DNA of 39,949 bases from Streptomyces sp. WELS2 (GCF_013870595.1 NZ_JACBWZ010000003.1:1-39949), one strand, 5' to 3'; counted from the stretch's first letter, positions 32,874-39,949 are shown. Notes: a model not told the origin generated them from the letters alone. Numbers and translations are program-made.

Positions 32874-34145
32874 TCATCCGCCTTCCAGGTAGTCGCGTAG
32901 CCTCCGCGGCCGTGCGCCGCGGGGCGCGAGGTGATGTGCCACGGCCAGAGCCGATCTCATGGCCGCTTCCTGTGTTTCCACCGGGGTCGTGCAATGTCCG
33001 AGAAAGAGCAGGCGCTGCCCGGCTCCGATCTCGCCCAGCCGCTGCCTCGCCCGGCAGGCCGCCGGGGTGGGAAGAGTCGCCCGGAACGAGGAGCGGGCGA
33101 GTTCCTCGCGCGGCCGCCCGCCGCGGTGATCGACCTGACTGACGAACAGATCGACGCCCAGCGAGGGGCCGTACCAGGTCGTCGTCTGACTCCGGTGCTC
33201 GTCCACGGTCGTATTGCCGGCGGACCACAGGCGCCGGTCCCCGGGCATCCCGTACGGGTCGCGGTGCAGGACGTAGGTCACTTCCCGGTACGCGATGGAG
33301 TTCAGCGCGGCTTGCCAGGTACTCGTGCCCGCCAGACCAGAGAGTGCGGTCTGGGCACGGTCCGCCGGAAGGGCCAGGGCCACCGCGTCCACCGGGTGAA
33401 CGCCGCCCGCTGTGTCCACGAGTTCGAAGCCCGTCCCTGCTTGGCGCACCGCCAGCAGGCCGGTGCCCAGTCGTATCCTGACCGAAGGTGAGCCGGCAGC
33501 GAGTCCGTGGACGAGGGACGTGGCCCCGAAACGCAGGAACGTCGTCCGGGGAACCGCGTCCGGTGGGGCGAGGGTCGCGCCTACCGCCCGTGCGGACAGG
33601 GTCCGTACCTCGTCCAGCGTGCAGCCGTGCAGTGAAGCCGGCAGTGCGCACAGCAGGTGCTCCACCGAGGACGATGGCAGTGACCAGGAGTTCAGAACCT
33701 CGTCGAGCGTGAGGTCCCAGGACATCCCCTCTGCCTCCCACCGCGCGGATTCCTCGGCGAAGCGGGCCATGGCCCGGTACGCCGGGCCGCCGGTCGTGAC
33801 CGGCCGCACCGTGTCGGTGGGGTCTGCGGCAGAGACCCACAGGGCCGAGCGCTCGCGCTCGCGGAACACCACGCGAGAGGACGTGGTCTCCACCAGATCC
33901 CCCGCCGGAATACCCGCTGACGCCGTCATGTGCCGCCAGACCGGGGACGACTCGACGGGTGTCTCCCTGACACCGAGGTCGATGACACAGGTACCGCCGT
34001 GTACGGTCGTCTGGACGGACTCCGCGTTCCCGCCGAGCCTTGGCCGTTCTTCGAGCAGCAGCACCTCGTGGCTCTCGCCAAGTAACCAGGCCAGCGTCAG
34101 ACCCGCGATCCCGCCGCCCGCTATTCCTACGCGCACGGCCGTCAC
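32874..34145 (-). CDS. FAD-dependent amine-oxidase/desaturase-like flavoprotein
   Basis: 423 residues from GTG 34145, which overlaps the stop of the preceding gene (GTGA). FAD motif VGIAGGGIAGLTLAWLLGES, then VLLLEERPRLGGNAESV (Glu in the ribose site and the GG of the R-x-GG motif), a middle substrate domain, and a C-terminal FAD segment LLFLGHCTTPVETQEAAMRSALAVA. This is the NAD(P)-binding/amino-oxidase superfamily that includes monoamine oxidases, phytoene desaturases and protoporphyrinogen oxidases. It is predicted to oxidise a C-N or C-C bond. TTA codon at Leu21 (34085-34083). Its position next to the HisF-like and haem-oxygenase-fold genes suggests a role in building or oxidising the nitrogen-containing core. 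Confidence 0.85.
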   Translation of the reverse strand: MTAVRVGIAGGGIAGLTLAWLLGESHEVLLLEERPRLGGNAESVQTTVHGGTCVIDLGVRETPVESSPVWRHMTASAGIPAGDLVETTSSRVVFRERERSALWVSAADPTDTVRPVTTGGPAYRAMARFAEESARWEAEGMSWDLTLDEVLNSWSLPSSSVEHLLCALPASLHGCTLDEVRTLSARAVGATLAPPDAVPRTTFLRFGATSLVHGLAAGSPSVRIRLGTGLLAVRQAGTGFELVDTAGGVHPVDAVALALPADRAQTALSGLAGTSTWQAALNSIAYREVTYVLHRDPYGMPGDRRLWSAGNTTVDEHRSQTTTWYGPSLGVDLFVSQVDHRGGRPREELARSSFRATLPTPAACRARQRLGEIGAGQRLLFLGHCTTPVETQEAAMRSALAVAHHLAPRGARPRRLRDYLEGG

Positions 34146-34846
34146 CCCTGCCGGCTTCGCGGGCCTGCGGCGACCGCGGACGGTGCTCGGCGCACACCGG
34201 CGGCGAACAGCCAGAAGCCGTCGAGGCCTGCCAGCAGCATGTCGGCGACAGAAGTGGTGCGGTCAGGCACGTCACCCTCGCGGACGCCGTCCTCCACGAC
34301 GGAGGCGGCCAGGTCGAGCAGTTCCGTGGGTGTCGGCGAGCCGTAGTGGTCACGGAACGCCTCGGGCACCTCGGTTTCACCGTCGGTCAGCGTCCGCAGG
34401 AGTTCCCGGGACTCCCGTGCGTAGGCCGCGAAGTCGGAACGCAGTGCCAGCGCGGCCTCGACGGGTCCGGCGTGCAGGCACATCCAGGAAACCGCCTTGG
34501 GGAAGGCGAACGCGTTGGCGTCCTCTGACGGGTCGAGGGCGGAGGAGGGGGGCGAGTCCAGAGCCCTCGCGCACCGGTCGAGGCTCGGCTTGAGCGAGCG
34601 CAGGGCGGCGTTCAGCCCGGTGAAGAGATCGGCAGCCGGTCCACTCGGGAACCGGGCAAGAAGTACCGCGTAGGCCACGGTCTCGGTCTCCAGGCACAAT
34701 TGATCGGCCTGCACCATGCGGCGAAGAGCCTGGCGGCCTACCCGGCCGTCACGTGCCGAGCGCAGCAGTGCGTTGTCACGCTGCCTGATGATCTGCTCCT
34801 GTTCGCAGAGTAACCGTGCTGCGGCAGATGCGGGACCAGTGTCCAT
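34142..34846 (-). CDS. TenA/haem-oxygenase-fold protein B, putative ligands lost
   Basis: 234 residues from ATG 34846, chosen because GAGGGA precedes it and an upstream GTG (34966) has no ribosome site. It aligns along its length with protein A: AYAVLLARFPSGPAADLF against AYGTLLARFPHRPAAELW, and FAFPKAVSWM against YSFHGAMSWI. Yet at the sites where A has Glu50, His54, His85, Glu86, His118, His138 and His202/204, this protein has Asp, Leu, Arg, Ser, Pro, Arg and Thr, so it probably binds no diiron centre. It may be a non-catalytic partner of A or have a different reaction. First gene of the operon, with a TTA codon at Leu12 (34813-34811). Confidence 0.68.
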   Translation of the reverse strand: MDTGPASAAARLLCEQEQIIRQRDNALLRSARDGRVGRQALRRMVQADQLCLETETVAYAVLLARFPSGPAADLFTGLNAALRSLKPSLDRCARALDSPPSSALDPSEDANAFAFPKAVSWMCLHAGPVEAALALRSDFAAYARESRELLRTLTDGETEVPEAFRDHYGSPTPTELLDLAASVVEDGVREGDVPDRTTSVADMLLAGLDGFWLFAAGVRRAPSAVAAGPRSRQG

Positions 34847-35288
34847 GAATTCCCTCGCCAGTGCTTTTTCCTGCTCGGTTCGGTGCAGCCGCGAGTGCCC
34901 GTGCCTCGTACCCGGAAACAGTGATGCATTAGGTACCTTCGATACGGCACCAGGTCCTTTGGTCACTCATTCACCCGTGCCGTCGCGACGGTTCGTCAAT
35001 CCCTTTCGTAATGAGCCACAGGCCGGCACGTACGAGGGAGTGCCGTCGGGTGGTTCCAGGTGCCACAGGGGCGCTGGCGACCGTTGGTGTGGGCGGCCCG
35101 CGACGGGGCGGAGACGTGGCGCGGAGCGGGAGGTCCACTACCGCCCACTACCGCAACGAACGCTGACCGGATCGTAGGTTCCCCGTTACACGAACCAGGG
35201 AATAACGGCTCTGTCTGTACCGCTTATCGGCGTCAAAGCCGCTGACCCGTGCGTGAGCGACAGACTCATCCCTCGGGGGGGTGACGTC
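34847..35288. promoter_or_regulatory. Divergent intergenic region between the operon head and the LuxR gene
   Basis: 442 bases with no gene I can support. It is more AT-rich than its surroundings near 34905-35010 and 35170-35240. A small dyad CGGC-GTCAAA-GCCG lies at about 35229-35242, upstream of the LuxR start. Promoters for both units must lie here, but I could not pick clear -35/-10 pairs. Confidence 0.5.
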
Positions 35289-35663
35289 ATGCCCGACGAA
35301 GAAGAACTCTGCTGCCAGGAAATCGCGTGCAGTCTCCGGGCGCTGGTCCGGGACGCCAATGAGATCGTTCGTTTGTTGCAGATCCTGGTTCAGGAGCGTC
35401 AGCCGGGCTCCGACTCGTCCGCCCCCGAGTCCAAGTTGCCCGACAACAGGATCGAATCCCTTACGGATCGTGAGAGCGAGGTTTTCCGTCTCCTGGTGAC
35501 CGGAATGTCGAACCGTCAGATAGGACGTGCACTCGGCATTGCGGAGCGTACGGTGAAGAATAATCTGCACTCTGTATACCGGAAGTTCGGTGTTTCGGGT
35601 CGGGCCGAGGCGATCGCCCAGTACTTCGGCGCCCCCGTCGGGCATCCCAAGTCGAGCGGCTGA
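35289..35663 (+). CDS. Small LuxR-type (GerE/NarL HTH) regulator
   Basis: 124 residues from ATG 35289, preceded by GGGGGGGTG about six bases upstream; a GTG at 35253 would add 12 residues but has no ribosome site. The first 55 residues are helical and include Cys-Cys (8-9); there is no receiver, PAS or ATPase domain. Residues 57-114 are a classical LuxR HTH: SLTDRESEVFRLLVTGMSNR, QIGRALGIAERTVKNNLHSV, YRKFGVSGRAEA. Divergent from the head of the A-T-R operon and so the likely pathway-specific activator. No TTA codon. Lack of a phosphorylation domain suggests it is controlled by its level or by a ligand. Confidence 0.87.
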   Translation: MPDEEELCCQEIACSLRALVRDANEIVRLLQILVQERQPGSDSSAPESKLPDNRIESLTDRESEVFRLLVTGMSNRQIGRALGIAERTVKNNLHSVYRKFGVSGRAEAIAQYFGAPVGHPKSSG

Positions 35664-35730
35664 GACCGTGCCCTGTGTGGTGAGGCGGACGAGTCGTTCG
35701 TTCGTAGCAGCAGGGGGGCGGCGGCGAGGC
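35664..35730 (+). repeat. Dispersed repeat, copy 2 (copy 1 at 21119-21181)
   Basis: It starts right after the LuxR stop with GACCGTG and carries the same 24-base core as copy 1. It differs by a four-base duplication (TTCGTTCG for TTCG) and a G-run in place of CACAGC. The duplication breaks the minus-strand frame seen in copy 1. Same orientation as copy 1. Confidence 0.7.
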
Positions 35731-35779
35731 CGGGGTGCGGTGCGCGCAGGTCGCCCTCGCGTTGGAAGCCGAGGTGCCG

Positions 35780-36244
35780 GTCGACGAACGAACGGACGGC
35801 CACTGGCGATGCAGCCCGCGGACCAGGCCGCCTCCGCCTCGGCATCGATCGCGTACTGCTCAGCCGGCGAGGCTCCGTCGAAACCCTTCAGGCTGACCGC
35901 GACCTTGCCGTTGTTGCGCAGGGCTCACGAGCCGGTCGCCGAAGCGCCGCGCGGCCAGGGCGAGCAGTTCGACCACGAACGTGACGAGGGAGCCCGGGAT
36001 CTGCGTCAATCTCACTTCGGAGTCCTCCGCCACGGAGAGAGGCATCTGGCCGGGAGGCCGACGGCCGTGACCGAGCGCCATCGCACCGAGCACGAGATCC
36101 ACCGCAGAACTCCACCTCGGCTCCGCGAAGGAAGCCCTGCGCCGGGAGCCGCTCGCCGGGGCCGCCCAGGACGACGAATTCCTCGCCCCCGACCTCCGTC
36201 TGCCGTCCGGCGACCTCGCGGCAGATGCGCTGGACCAACACCAT
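35780..36244 (-). pseudogene. Decayed coding sequence in several frames
   Basis: On the minus strand, gene-like segments follow each other in different frames: MVLVQRICREVAGRQTEVGG with EEFVVLGGPGERLPAQGFLR (from 36244), then AVDLVLGAMALGHG with PGSLVTFVVELLALAARRFG, then KVAVSLKGFDGASPAEQYAI. This suggests one old gene broken by frameshifts next to the repeat. No family recognised. About 635 bases (35664-36296) have no intact gene. Confidence 0.35.
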
Positions 36245-36296
36245 GATCGAGGCCTTGGCCCCACAGCTCCTGTCCGGTCAGGACGGCCGCCTGAGG

Positions 36297-37490
36297 TCAG
36301 TGCTGGAAGGCCAAGAGCTTGGCGATGCCGTTGCGCTGGATCTCGGACGTGCCGGTGAGCACCCGGAACATGCGGATCTTGCGGAAGAGGTACTCGATCT
36401 CGTTGCCCTGGGTCAGGCCCTCCTTGCCGTGGATCTGCACGGCCTCGTCGAGGATGCGGAAGGCGGACTCGGCGACGAACAGCTTGCACATGAACGCCTC
36501 CGCGGGCACCTCACGTCCCTCGTCCAGCGCCGCCAGCGCGGCGTACGTCATGGAGCGGGCGGCGTAGAAGTCGGTGGCCATGTCGGCGAACTTGTGCTGG
36601 ATGGCCTGGAGCATGAGCAGGGGCTTGCCGGACACCTGGCGGGTGCGGGCGCGGTCCAGGGTCAGCTGGAGGGCGCGGCGGGTGGCGCCGAGCACGGTCG
36701 GGCAGTGCAGCAGGCGGTTCGTGGTGACCCTGCCGAGCGCGATGCGCATGCCGTTGCCCTCCTCGCCCAGGAGGTTGGCGGCGGGAACGTGGCAGTCCTC
36801 CAGCACGATGTCGCTCTCGATGTGCTCGCCGGACATCGGTGTCGCTCCCTCCTCGACCCGGCAGCCGGGGCTGTCCAGGTCCACGAGGAAGGCCGAGAAC
36901 TCCGGTTTCTCTCCCTCTTGTTCGCCGGTGCCGGCCATACGGGCCACCACGATCGCGAAGTCGGCGAAGGGGCCGGCCGAGGAGAAGACCTTGTGTCCGG
37001 TCAGCCGGTAGCCGTCGCCGTCGCGTACGGCGACGGTGCGCATGGAGCGGACGTCGGAACCGGCGTCGGCCTCCGTGAGGGAGAAGCAGCAGGCCCGCTC
37101 GCCCCGGATGAGCGGGAGGAGGTACGTGTCCAGCTGGTGTGCGGTGGCGTGCCGGAGGATGTCGCCGGCCCGCAGTGGACCGCCCATGTCGCCGAGCACA
37201 CTGTGCGCGAGGACGCGCCCGCTCGCGCCGACTTCCTCTTTCAGCGCGGCGAGCTGGGAGTGGCTGAGGTTCTGACCGCCGTATTCCTCGGGCAGGTGGA
37301 TGCCGTAGAAGCCGAGTTCGCGGCTGCGGCGCCAGACCGGTTCGAGGTCGGTGCGGGTGAGGCGGGTGGCCGGGGTGATGCCGTGCTCGCGCTCGTGGTC
37401 GGCGAGTTCGCCGTCGAGGTAGTCGCGCAGGCGGTCCACCAGTTCGGCGGTTCGTGTGTCGGCGTAGGTGGGGCGCAGGGAGAAGGTCAC
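36297..37490 (-). CDS. Acyl-CoA dehydrogenase family flavoenzyme
   Basis: 397 residues from GTG 37490, with AAGGA eight bases upstream. Full-length ACAD fold: ACCFSLTEADAGSD (FAD/substrate loop), YRLTGHKVFSSAG, MSGEHIESDIVLEDCHVPAANLLGEE, the helical C-terminus with QIHGKEGLTQGNEIEYLFRKIR, and the ending TGTSEIQRNGIAKLL. Where most members have the catalytic Glu (YEGTSEIQR) this one has Thr379 (VLTGTSEIQR), so the base must lie elsewhere, as in isovaleryl-type enzymes, or dehydrogenation is lost. It lies 23 bases after the acyl-CoA ligase gene, so the pair probably activates and desaturates a fatty or branched acid. No TTA codon noticed. Confidence 0.88.
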   Translation of the reverse strand: MTFSLRPTYADTRTAELVDRLRDYLDGELADHEREHGITPATRLTRTDLEPVWRRSRELGFYGIHLPEEYGGQNLSHSQLAALKEEVGASGRVLAHSVLGDMGGPLRAGDILRHATAHQLDTYLLPLIRGERACCFSLTEADAGSDVRSMRTVAVRDGDGYRLTGHKVFSSAGPFADFAIVVARMAGTGEQEGEKPEFSAFLVDLDSPGCRVEEGATPMSGEHIESDIVLEDCHVPAANLLGEEGNGMRIALGRVTTNRLLHCPTVLGATRRALQLTLDRARTRQVSGKPLLMLQAIQHKFADMATDFYAARSMTYAALAALDEGREVPAEAFMCKLFVAESAFRILDEAVQIHGKEGLTQGNEIEYLFRKIRMFRVLTGTSEIQRNGIAKLLAFQH

Positions 37491-37513
37491 CGGTAAGTCC
37501 TTGGTGTGAGCGG

Positions 37514-39070
37514 TCAGTTGACGCGGCGGGCGGTGTCCGCCCAGAACGGCTCGCGTACCGCCTTGCGATCGAGCTTGCCGTTGCGGTTGTGGGGAAGTTC
37601 GGTGACGAAGTCGACGGAGCGGGGCTTCTTGAGGCTGTCCAGGCGGTCCGCGCAGAACGCGATCAGGTCCTCGGCGGTGACGGTCGTGTCCGGCCGGCGT
37701 ACGACGACCGCCTTCACCGCCTCGCCCCACCGCTCGTCGGGAACACCGACGACACACACCTCCTGGACGGCGGGGTGTTCGTACAGGGCGGTCTCCACCT
37801 CGGTGCAGTAGATGTTGAAGCCGCCCGAGATGATCATGTCCTTCTTGCGGTCGACCAGGAACAGATAGCCGTCCTCGCGCATCCACGCGAGGTCTCCTGT
37901 GTGCACCCAGCCGTCACGGAAGGTCTCCGCGGACAGGACGGGCTCCTTCCAGTACTCGCGTACGCAGTCGGGCCCGCGCACGATGACCTCCCCGACCTCG
38001 CGGGGTCCCAGCTCGCGGCCCGCCTCGTCCACGACGCGTATCTCGGTGTCGTAGGCGGCACGTCCGCAGGACTGGAGCAGTTCCGGGTCCTCCTTCACCG
38101 CGCGGGCGATCTCCTCGCTGCCCAGGGCCGCGACCACGCTGGTGGTCTCGCCGAGCCCGTAGCCCTGGGCGACGACCGGGCCGAAGAACTCGACGGCGTC
38201 GCGCAGCCGTCGGGGTGAGATGGGCGCGCCTCCGACACGCACGCTCGTCAGGGAGGACAGGTCGTAGCGGTCGGCGCCGGGGTGGGCGAGGAGCATGTTC
38301 ACCATGGCGGGCACCAGGAAGGTGGCGGTGATGCGCTCCTTCTCCACCGTTTCCAGGAAGCCCTCGGGGCTCCAGGTGGGGAGGACGTACGTGGTGGAGC
38401 CGCCGAACACTCCCGCCAGCAGGCCCATCCCGGTGGCGTGGGTGATGGGACCGCAGGCCAGGTAGCGGGTGCCGGGGCGGGGGCGGGACTCGTCGGCCAT
38501 CAGCAGTTTGCGCATGTTGGCCAGGCGGTTGCCGACGGTCTGCACCGCGGCCTTCAGGGCCCCGGTGGAGCCGGAGGTGAAGTTCAGGACGCAGGGCTGC
38601 GACTCGTCGACCTCGATGCGGAACGAAGTCTCCGTGCCCTCGGCCAGCAGGGCATCGTACGGGACACCGTCCTCCCGTCCCGTGTCCAGCGGGACGGGCA
38701 GGCAACCGGTGCCGGCGGCGGCGATCGCGGCCAGGGCGTCCTCGCGGTGGGCCGCGTCGAAGACCAGGGCACGGACGGGGGCGTAGCGCAGGATGTGCTC
38801 GATCTCGCCGCGTCCGAGGCGGGCGTTGATCGGGGCCCGCGTCAATCCCGCCTTGTACAGCGCGAATTCGATCTCCACCAGCTCGCCCCGGTTCCACGCG
38901 AGCGAGGCCACGGCGTCGCCGGGGCGCAGGCCACGGACGGCCAGGGCGGAGGCCAGTCGGTCGGTCGCGCGGTCGAGTGCGGCGAAGGTCCAGGAGCGGT
39001 CGCCGCAGACGAGTGCCGGGGCGTCGGGCCAGTAGCGGGCGCTGCGGGACAAGTAGGTGCCGAGGTTCAT
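37514..39070 (-). CDS. Acyl-CoA synthetase/AMP-dependent ligase
   Basis: 518 residues from ATG 39070, preceded by GGAGAGG. ANL-family motifs: phosphate loop LNFTSGSTGALKAAV (normally TSGTTGxPKG), YGLGETT, WVHTGDLAWM, DRKKDMIISGGFNIYCTEVE and the Lys in HNRNGKLDRK. No carrier domain is attached, so the product is an acyl-CoA. It belongs to the medium/long-chain acyl-CoA ligase-like group. It forms a two-gene operon with the acyl-CoA dehydrogenase and is divergent from a TetR gene, an arrangement typical of TetR-controlled acyl-CoA degradation or supply. It may be unrelated to the PKS and A-T-R genes, lying beyond the decayed region. Confidence 0.88.
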   Translation of the reverse strand: MNLGTYLSRSARYWPDAPALVCGDRSWTFAALDRATDRLASALAVRGLRPGDAVASLAWNRGELVEIEFALYKAGLTRAPINARLGRGEIEHILRYAPVRALVFDAAHREDALAAIAAAGTGCLPVPLDTGREDGVPYDALLAEGTETSFRIEVDESQPCVLNFTSGSTGALKAAVQTVGNRLANMRKLLMADESRPRPGTRYLACGPITHATGMGLLAGVFGGSTTYVLPTWSPEGFLETVEKERITATFLVPAMVNMLLAHPGADRYDLSSLTSVRVGGAPISPRRLRDAVEFFGPVVAQGYGLGETTSVVAALGSEEIARAVKEDPELLQSCGRAAYDTEIRVVDEAGRELGPREVGEVIVRGPDCVREYWKEPVLSAETFRDGWVHTGDLAWMREDGYLFLVDRKKDMIISGGFNIYCTEVETALYEHPAVQEVCVVGVPDERWGEAVKAVVVRRPDTTVTAEDLIAFCADRLDSLKKPRSVDFVTELPHNRNGKLDRKAVREPFWADTARRVN

Positions 39071-39134
39071 GAAGACCTCTCCGGGGCGTGTGTCGGGAGA
39101 CGACGGCAGCCAGTGGCTTCCGAGAATCGGACTG

Positions 39135-39172
39135 ACTGATCAATGTCATACAGACTGTTCAGTAACTGTTCG
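39135..39172. promoter_or_regulatory. Operator-like octamers between the ligase and TetR genes
   Basis: Three related octamers on the plus strand: ACTGATCA (39135), ACTGTTCA (39154) and ACTGTTCG (39165), spaced 19 and 11 bases. The first two extend to imperfect palindromes (ACTGATCAAT and ACTGTTCAGT). A TTGACA reading leftward (39180-39175) overlaps the cluster edge. The region is markedly AT-richer than its surroundings. Likely TetR binding region controlling both directions. Confidence 0.5.
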
Positions 39173-39231
39173 CATGTCAAGACTCTCCTACACTGGGCGC
39201 GCACCGAGGCGCGAGGATCGAGGAGGGCTCC

Positions 39232-39828
39232 ATGGCCGAGGACAGAAGGACCAGACGGTCGAGGCGCGCCCTGGGAGCGGCCCTGGTGGAACTCGTGCTG
39301 GAGCGTGGCTTCACCGCGCTGACCGTGGAGGACATCACCGAGCGCGCGGACGTGGCCCGGGCGACCTTCTACGCGCACTTCCGGGACAAGGAGGACCTGT
39401 TCGCCCGGGTGACGGCCGACTTGCTGACCGAACTTGGCGAGCGGCTGGCCCCGGCCGTCGCCGACAGCGCGGTCGGCTTCACCGGCAAGCCCGTCTTGGA
39501 GATGCTGCGGCACGCGCGCGAGGAACGCGACCTGTACCGGATCGTGCTGCGCGGCGAAGGCGACGGCAAACCGCTGCAGTTGTTCGTCGACGCCTGCGCG
39601 CGCGCCACCGCGGAGGAATTCAGGGCGCGCGCGGAGCGCAACGCCGTCAAGCCGCGCATCGACCCGGAGCTGCTCGCCCGGGTGTGGGTGGGGGAGCAGC
39701 TCGCGGTGCTGCGCTGGTGGGTCGAACAGGACGCACCGTCCCTGCCCGCCGAAGAGGTCGTACGGATGCTGCTCGACCTGGCGACGCGCGGGCGCTACTG
39801 GGCCAGCGGCTTCGAACCGCCGGCCTGA
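39232..39828 (+). CDS. TetR-family transcriptional regulator
   Basis: 198 residues from ATG 39232 with GAGGAGGG seven bases upstream. The N-terminal HTH is canonical: RRALGAALVELVLERGFTAL, TVEDITERADVARATFYAHF, RDKEDLFARV. The C-terminal ligand domain is helical (VLEMLRHAREERDLYRIVL, then ARVWVGEQLAVLRWWVEQ), like the AcrR-type subgroup with a TetR_C_33-like end by impression. It is divergent from the acyl-CoA ligase/dehydrogenase operon and should repress it and itself, with an acyl-CoA or the acid as inducer (inference). A hairpin follows 46 bases after the stop. Confidence 0.92.
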   Translation: MAEDRRTRRSRRALGAALVELVLERGFTALTVEDITERADVARATFYAHFRDKEDLFARVTADLLTELGERLAPAVADSAVGFTGKPVLEMLRHAREERDLYRIVLRGEGDGKPLQLFVDACARATAEEFRARAERNAVKPRIDPELLARVWVGEQLAVLRWWVEQDAPSLPAEEVVRMLLDLATRGRYWASGFEPPA

Positions 39829-39874
39829 GCGGCGGGGCGGGCGTCCCCGGGGCCGGAGCCGGGACCGGATGTCC

Positions 39875-39892
39875 GGGGCGGACGGCCGCCCC
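39875..39892 (+). terminator. Hairpin terminator after the TetR gene
   Basis: GGGGCGG-ACGG-CCGCCCC, a perfect 7-bp GC stem with a 4-base loop, lies 46 bases after the TetR stop. There is no T-run, as usual for Streptomyces. The remaining bases to the window edge show no gene. Confidence 0.55.
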
Positions 39893-39949
39893 GTGCCCGA
39901 TCGGCCGCTTACGTGCCTTGCGCGTCTTCGTCCGGCCGCCTCGCGCTCC

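Noticed and set aside
34847-34966. Earlier GTG start (34966) for the haem-oxygenase-fold protein B
   Set aside because: No ribosome site; ATG 34846 has GAGGGA upstream and gives a length like its paralogue.
1-39949. CRISPR arrays, tRNA or rRNA genes
   Set aside because: No regularly spaced repeats and no cloverleaf-like or ribosomal sequences noticed on reading either strand.

Overview
The window is high-GC actinobacterial DNA, most likely Streptomyces. Codon third positions are almost all G/C, GTG starts are common, and AGGAG/GAGG ribosome sites precede most genes. Several genes carry the rare TTA (bldA) codon, and the middle holds a remnant that reads like a linear-replicon terminal protein gene. 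Most of the window looks like one large specialised-metabolite locus, or two adjoining ones, flanked by ordinary or decayed accessory genes.

Left flank (1-4.1 kb): gene fragments, a possible tiny C2H2 zinc-finger ORF, a secreted WD40/TolB-like protein, an N-terminally damaged SIS-domain hexuloisomerase and a small secreted protein.

Block A (4.4-20.7 kb): a tightly coupled leftward operon runs from 15226 to about 4.4 kb. It encodes a zinc alcohol dehydrogenase, a discrete acyltransferase, an ACP, a fused ketosynthase/chain-length-factor protein, a fused ketoreductase/dehydratase, an extraordinary Cys/His-rich protein, a WS/DGAT-type acyltransferase, a UbiB/ABC1-type kinase and perhaps a small coupled ORF. 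The synthase parts resemble a disassembled PUFA/enediyne-type iterative PKS with no enoylreductase, thioesterase or phosphopantetheinyl transferase, so a polyene-type chain is the natural inference. Facing the other way are a GMC oxidoreductase, an alpha/beta-hydrolase, an unknown small beta-rich protein and an orphan acetohydroxyacid-synthase catalytic subunit. A perfect palindrome, TTGACATGTCAA, sits between the two divergent units.

Spacer (20.7-21.56 kb): a graveyard with a truncated ORF, a transposase 3' end, a repeat found again at 35.66 kb, and a terminal-protein (tpg-like) remnant.

Block B (21.5-35.7 kb): a leftward operon with a TenA/haem-oxygenase-fold protein, a flavin amine-oxidase-like protein, a diverged HisF-like protein, an MDR reductase, an adenylation-thiolation-reductase (A-T-R) protein, a second haem-oxygenase-fold protein, a methyltransferase, a second A-T-R protein and a class I aminotransferase. 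A small LuxR-type regulator is divergent at the head. The two A-T-R proteins should each load a carboxylic (probably amino) acid and release an aldehyde without any condensation domain. The HisF-like, haem-oxygenase-fold and flavin proteins are candidates for building an unusual nitrogen-containing product. TTA codons occur in eight genes across both blocks, including the head gene of each leftward operon, which points to bldA-dependent late expression of both.

Right flank (35.7-39.9 kb): decayed sequence, then an acyl-CoA ligase/acyl-CoA dehydrogenase operon divergent from a TetR regulator, with repeated operator-like octamers between them. All functions are read from sequence motifs by eye; no database search was possible.
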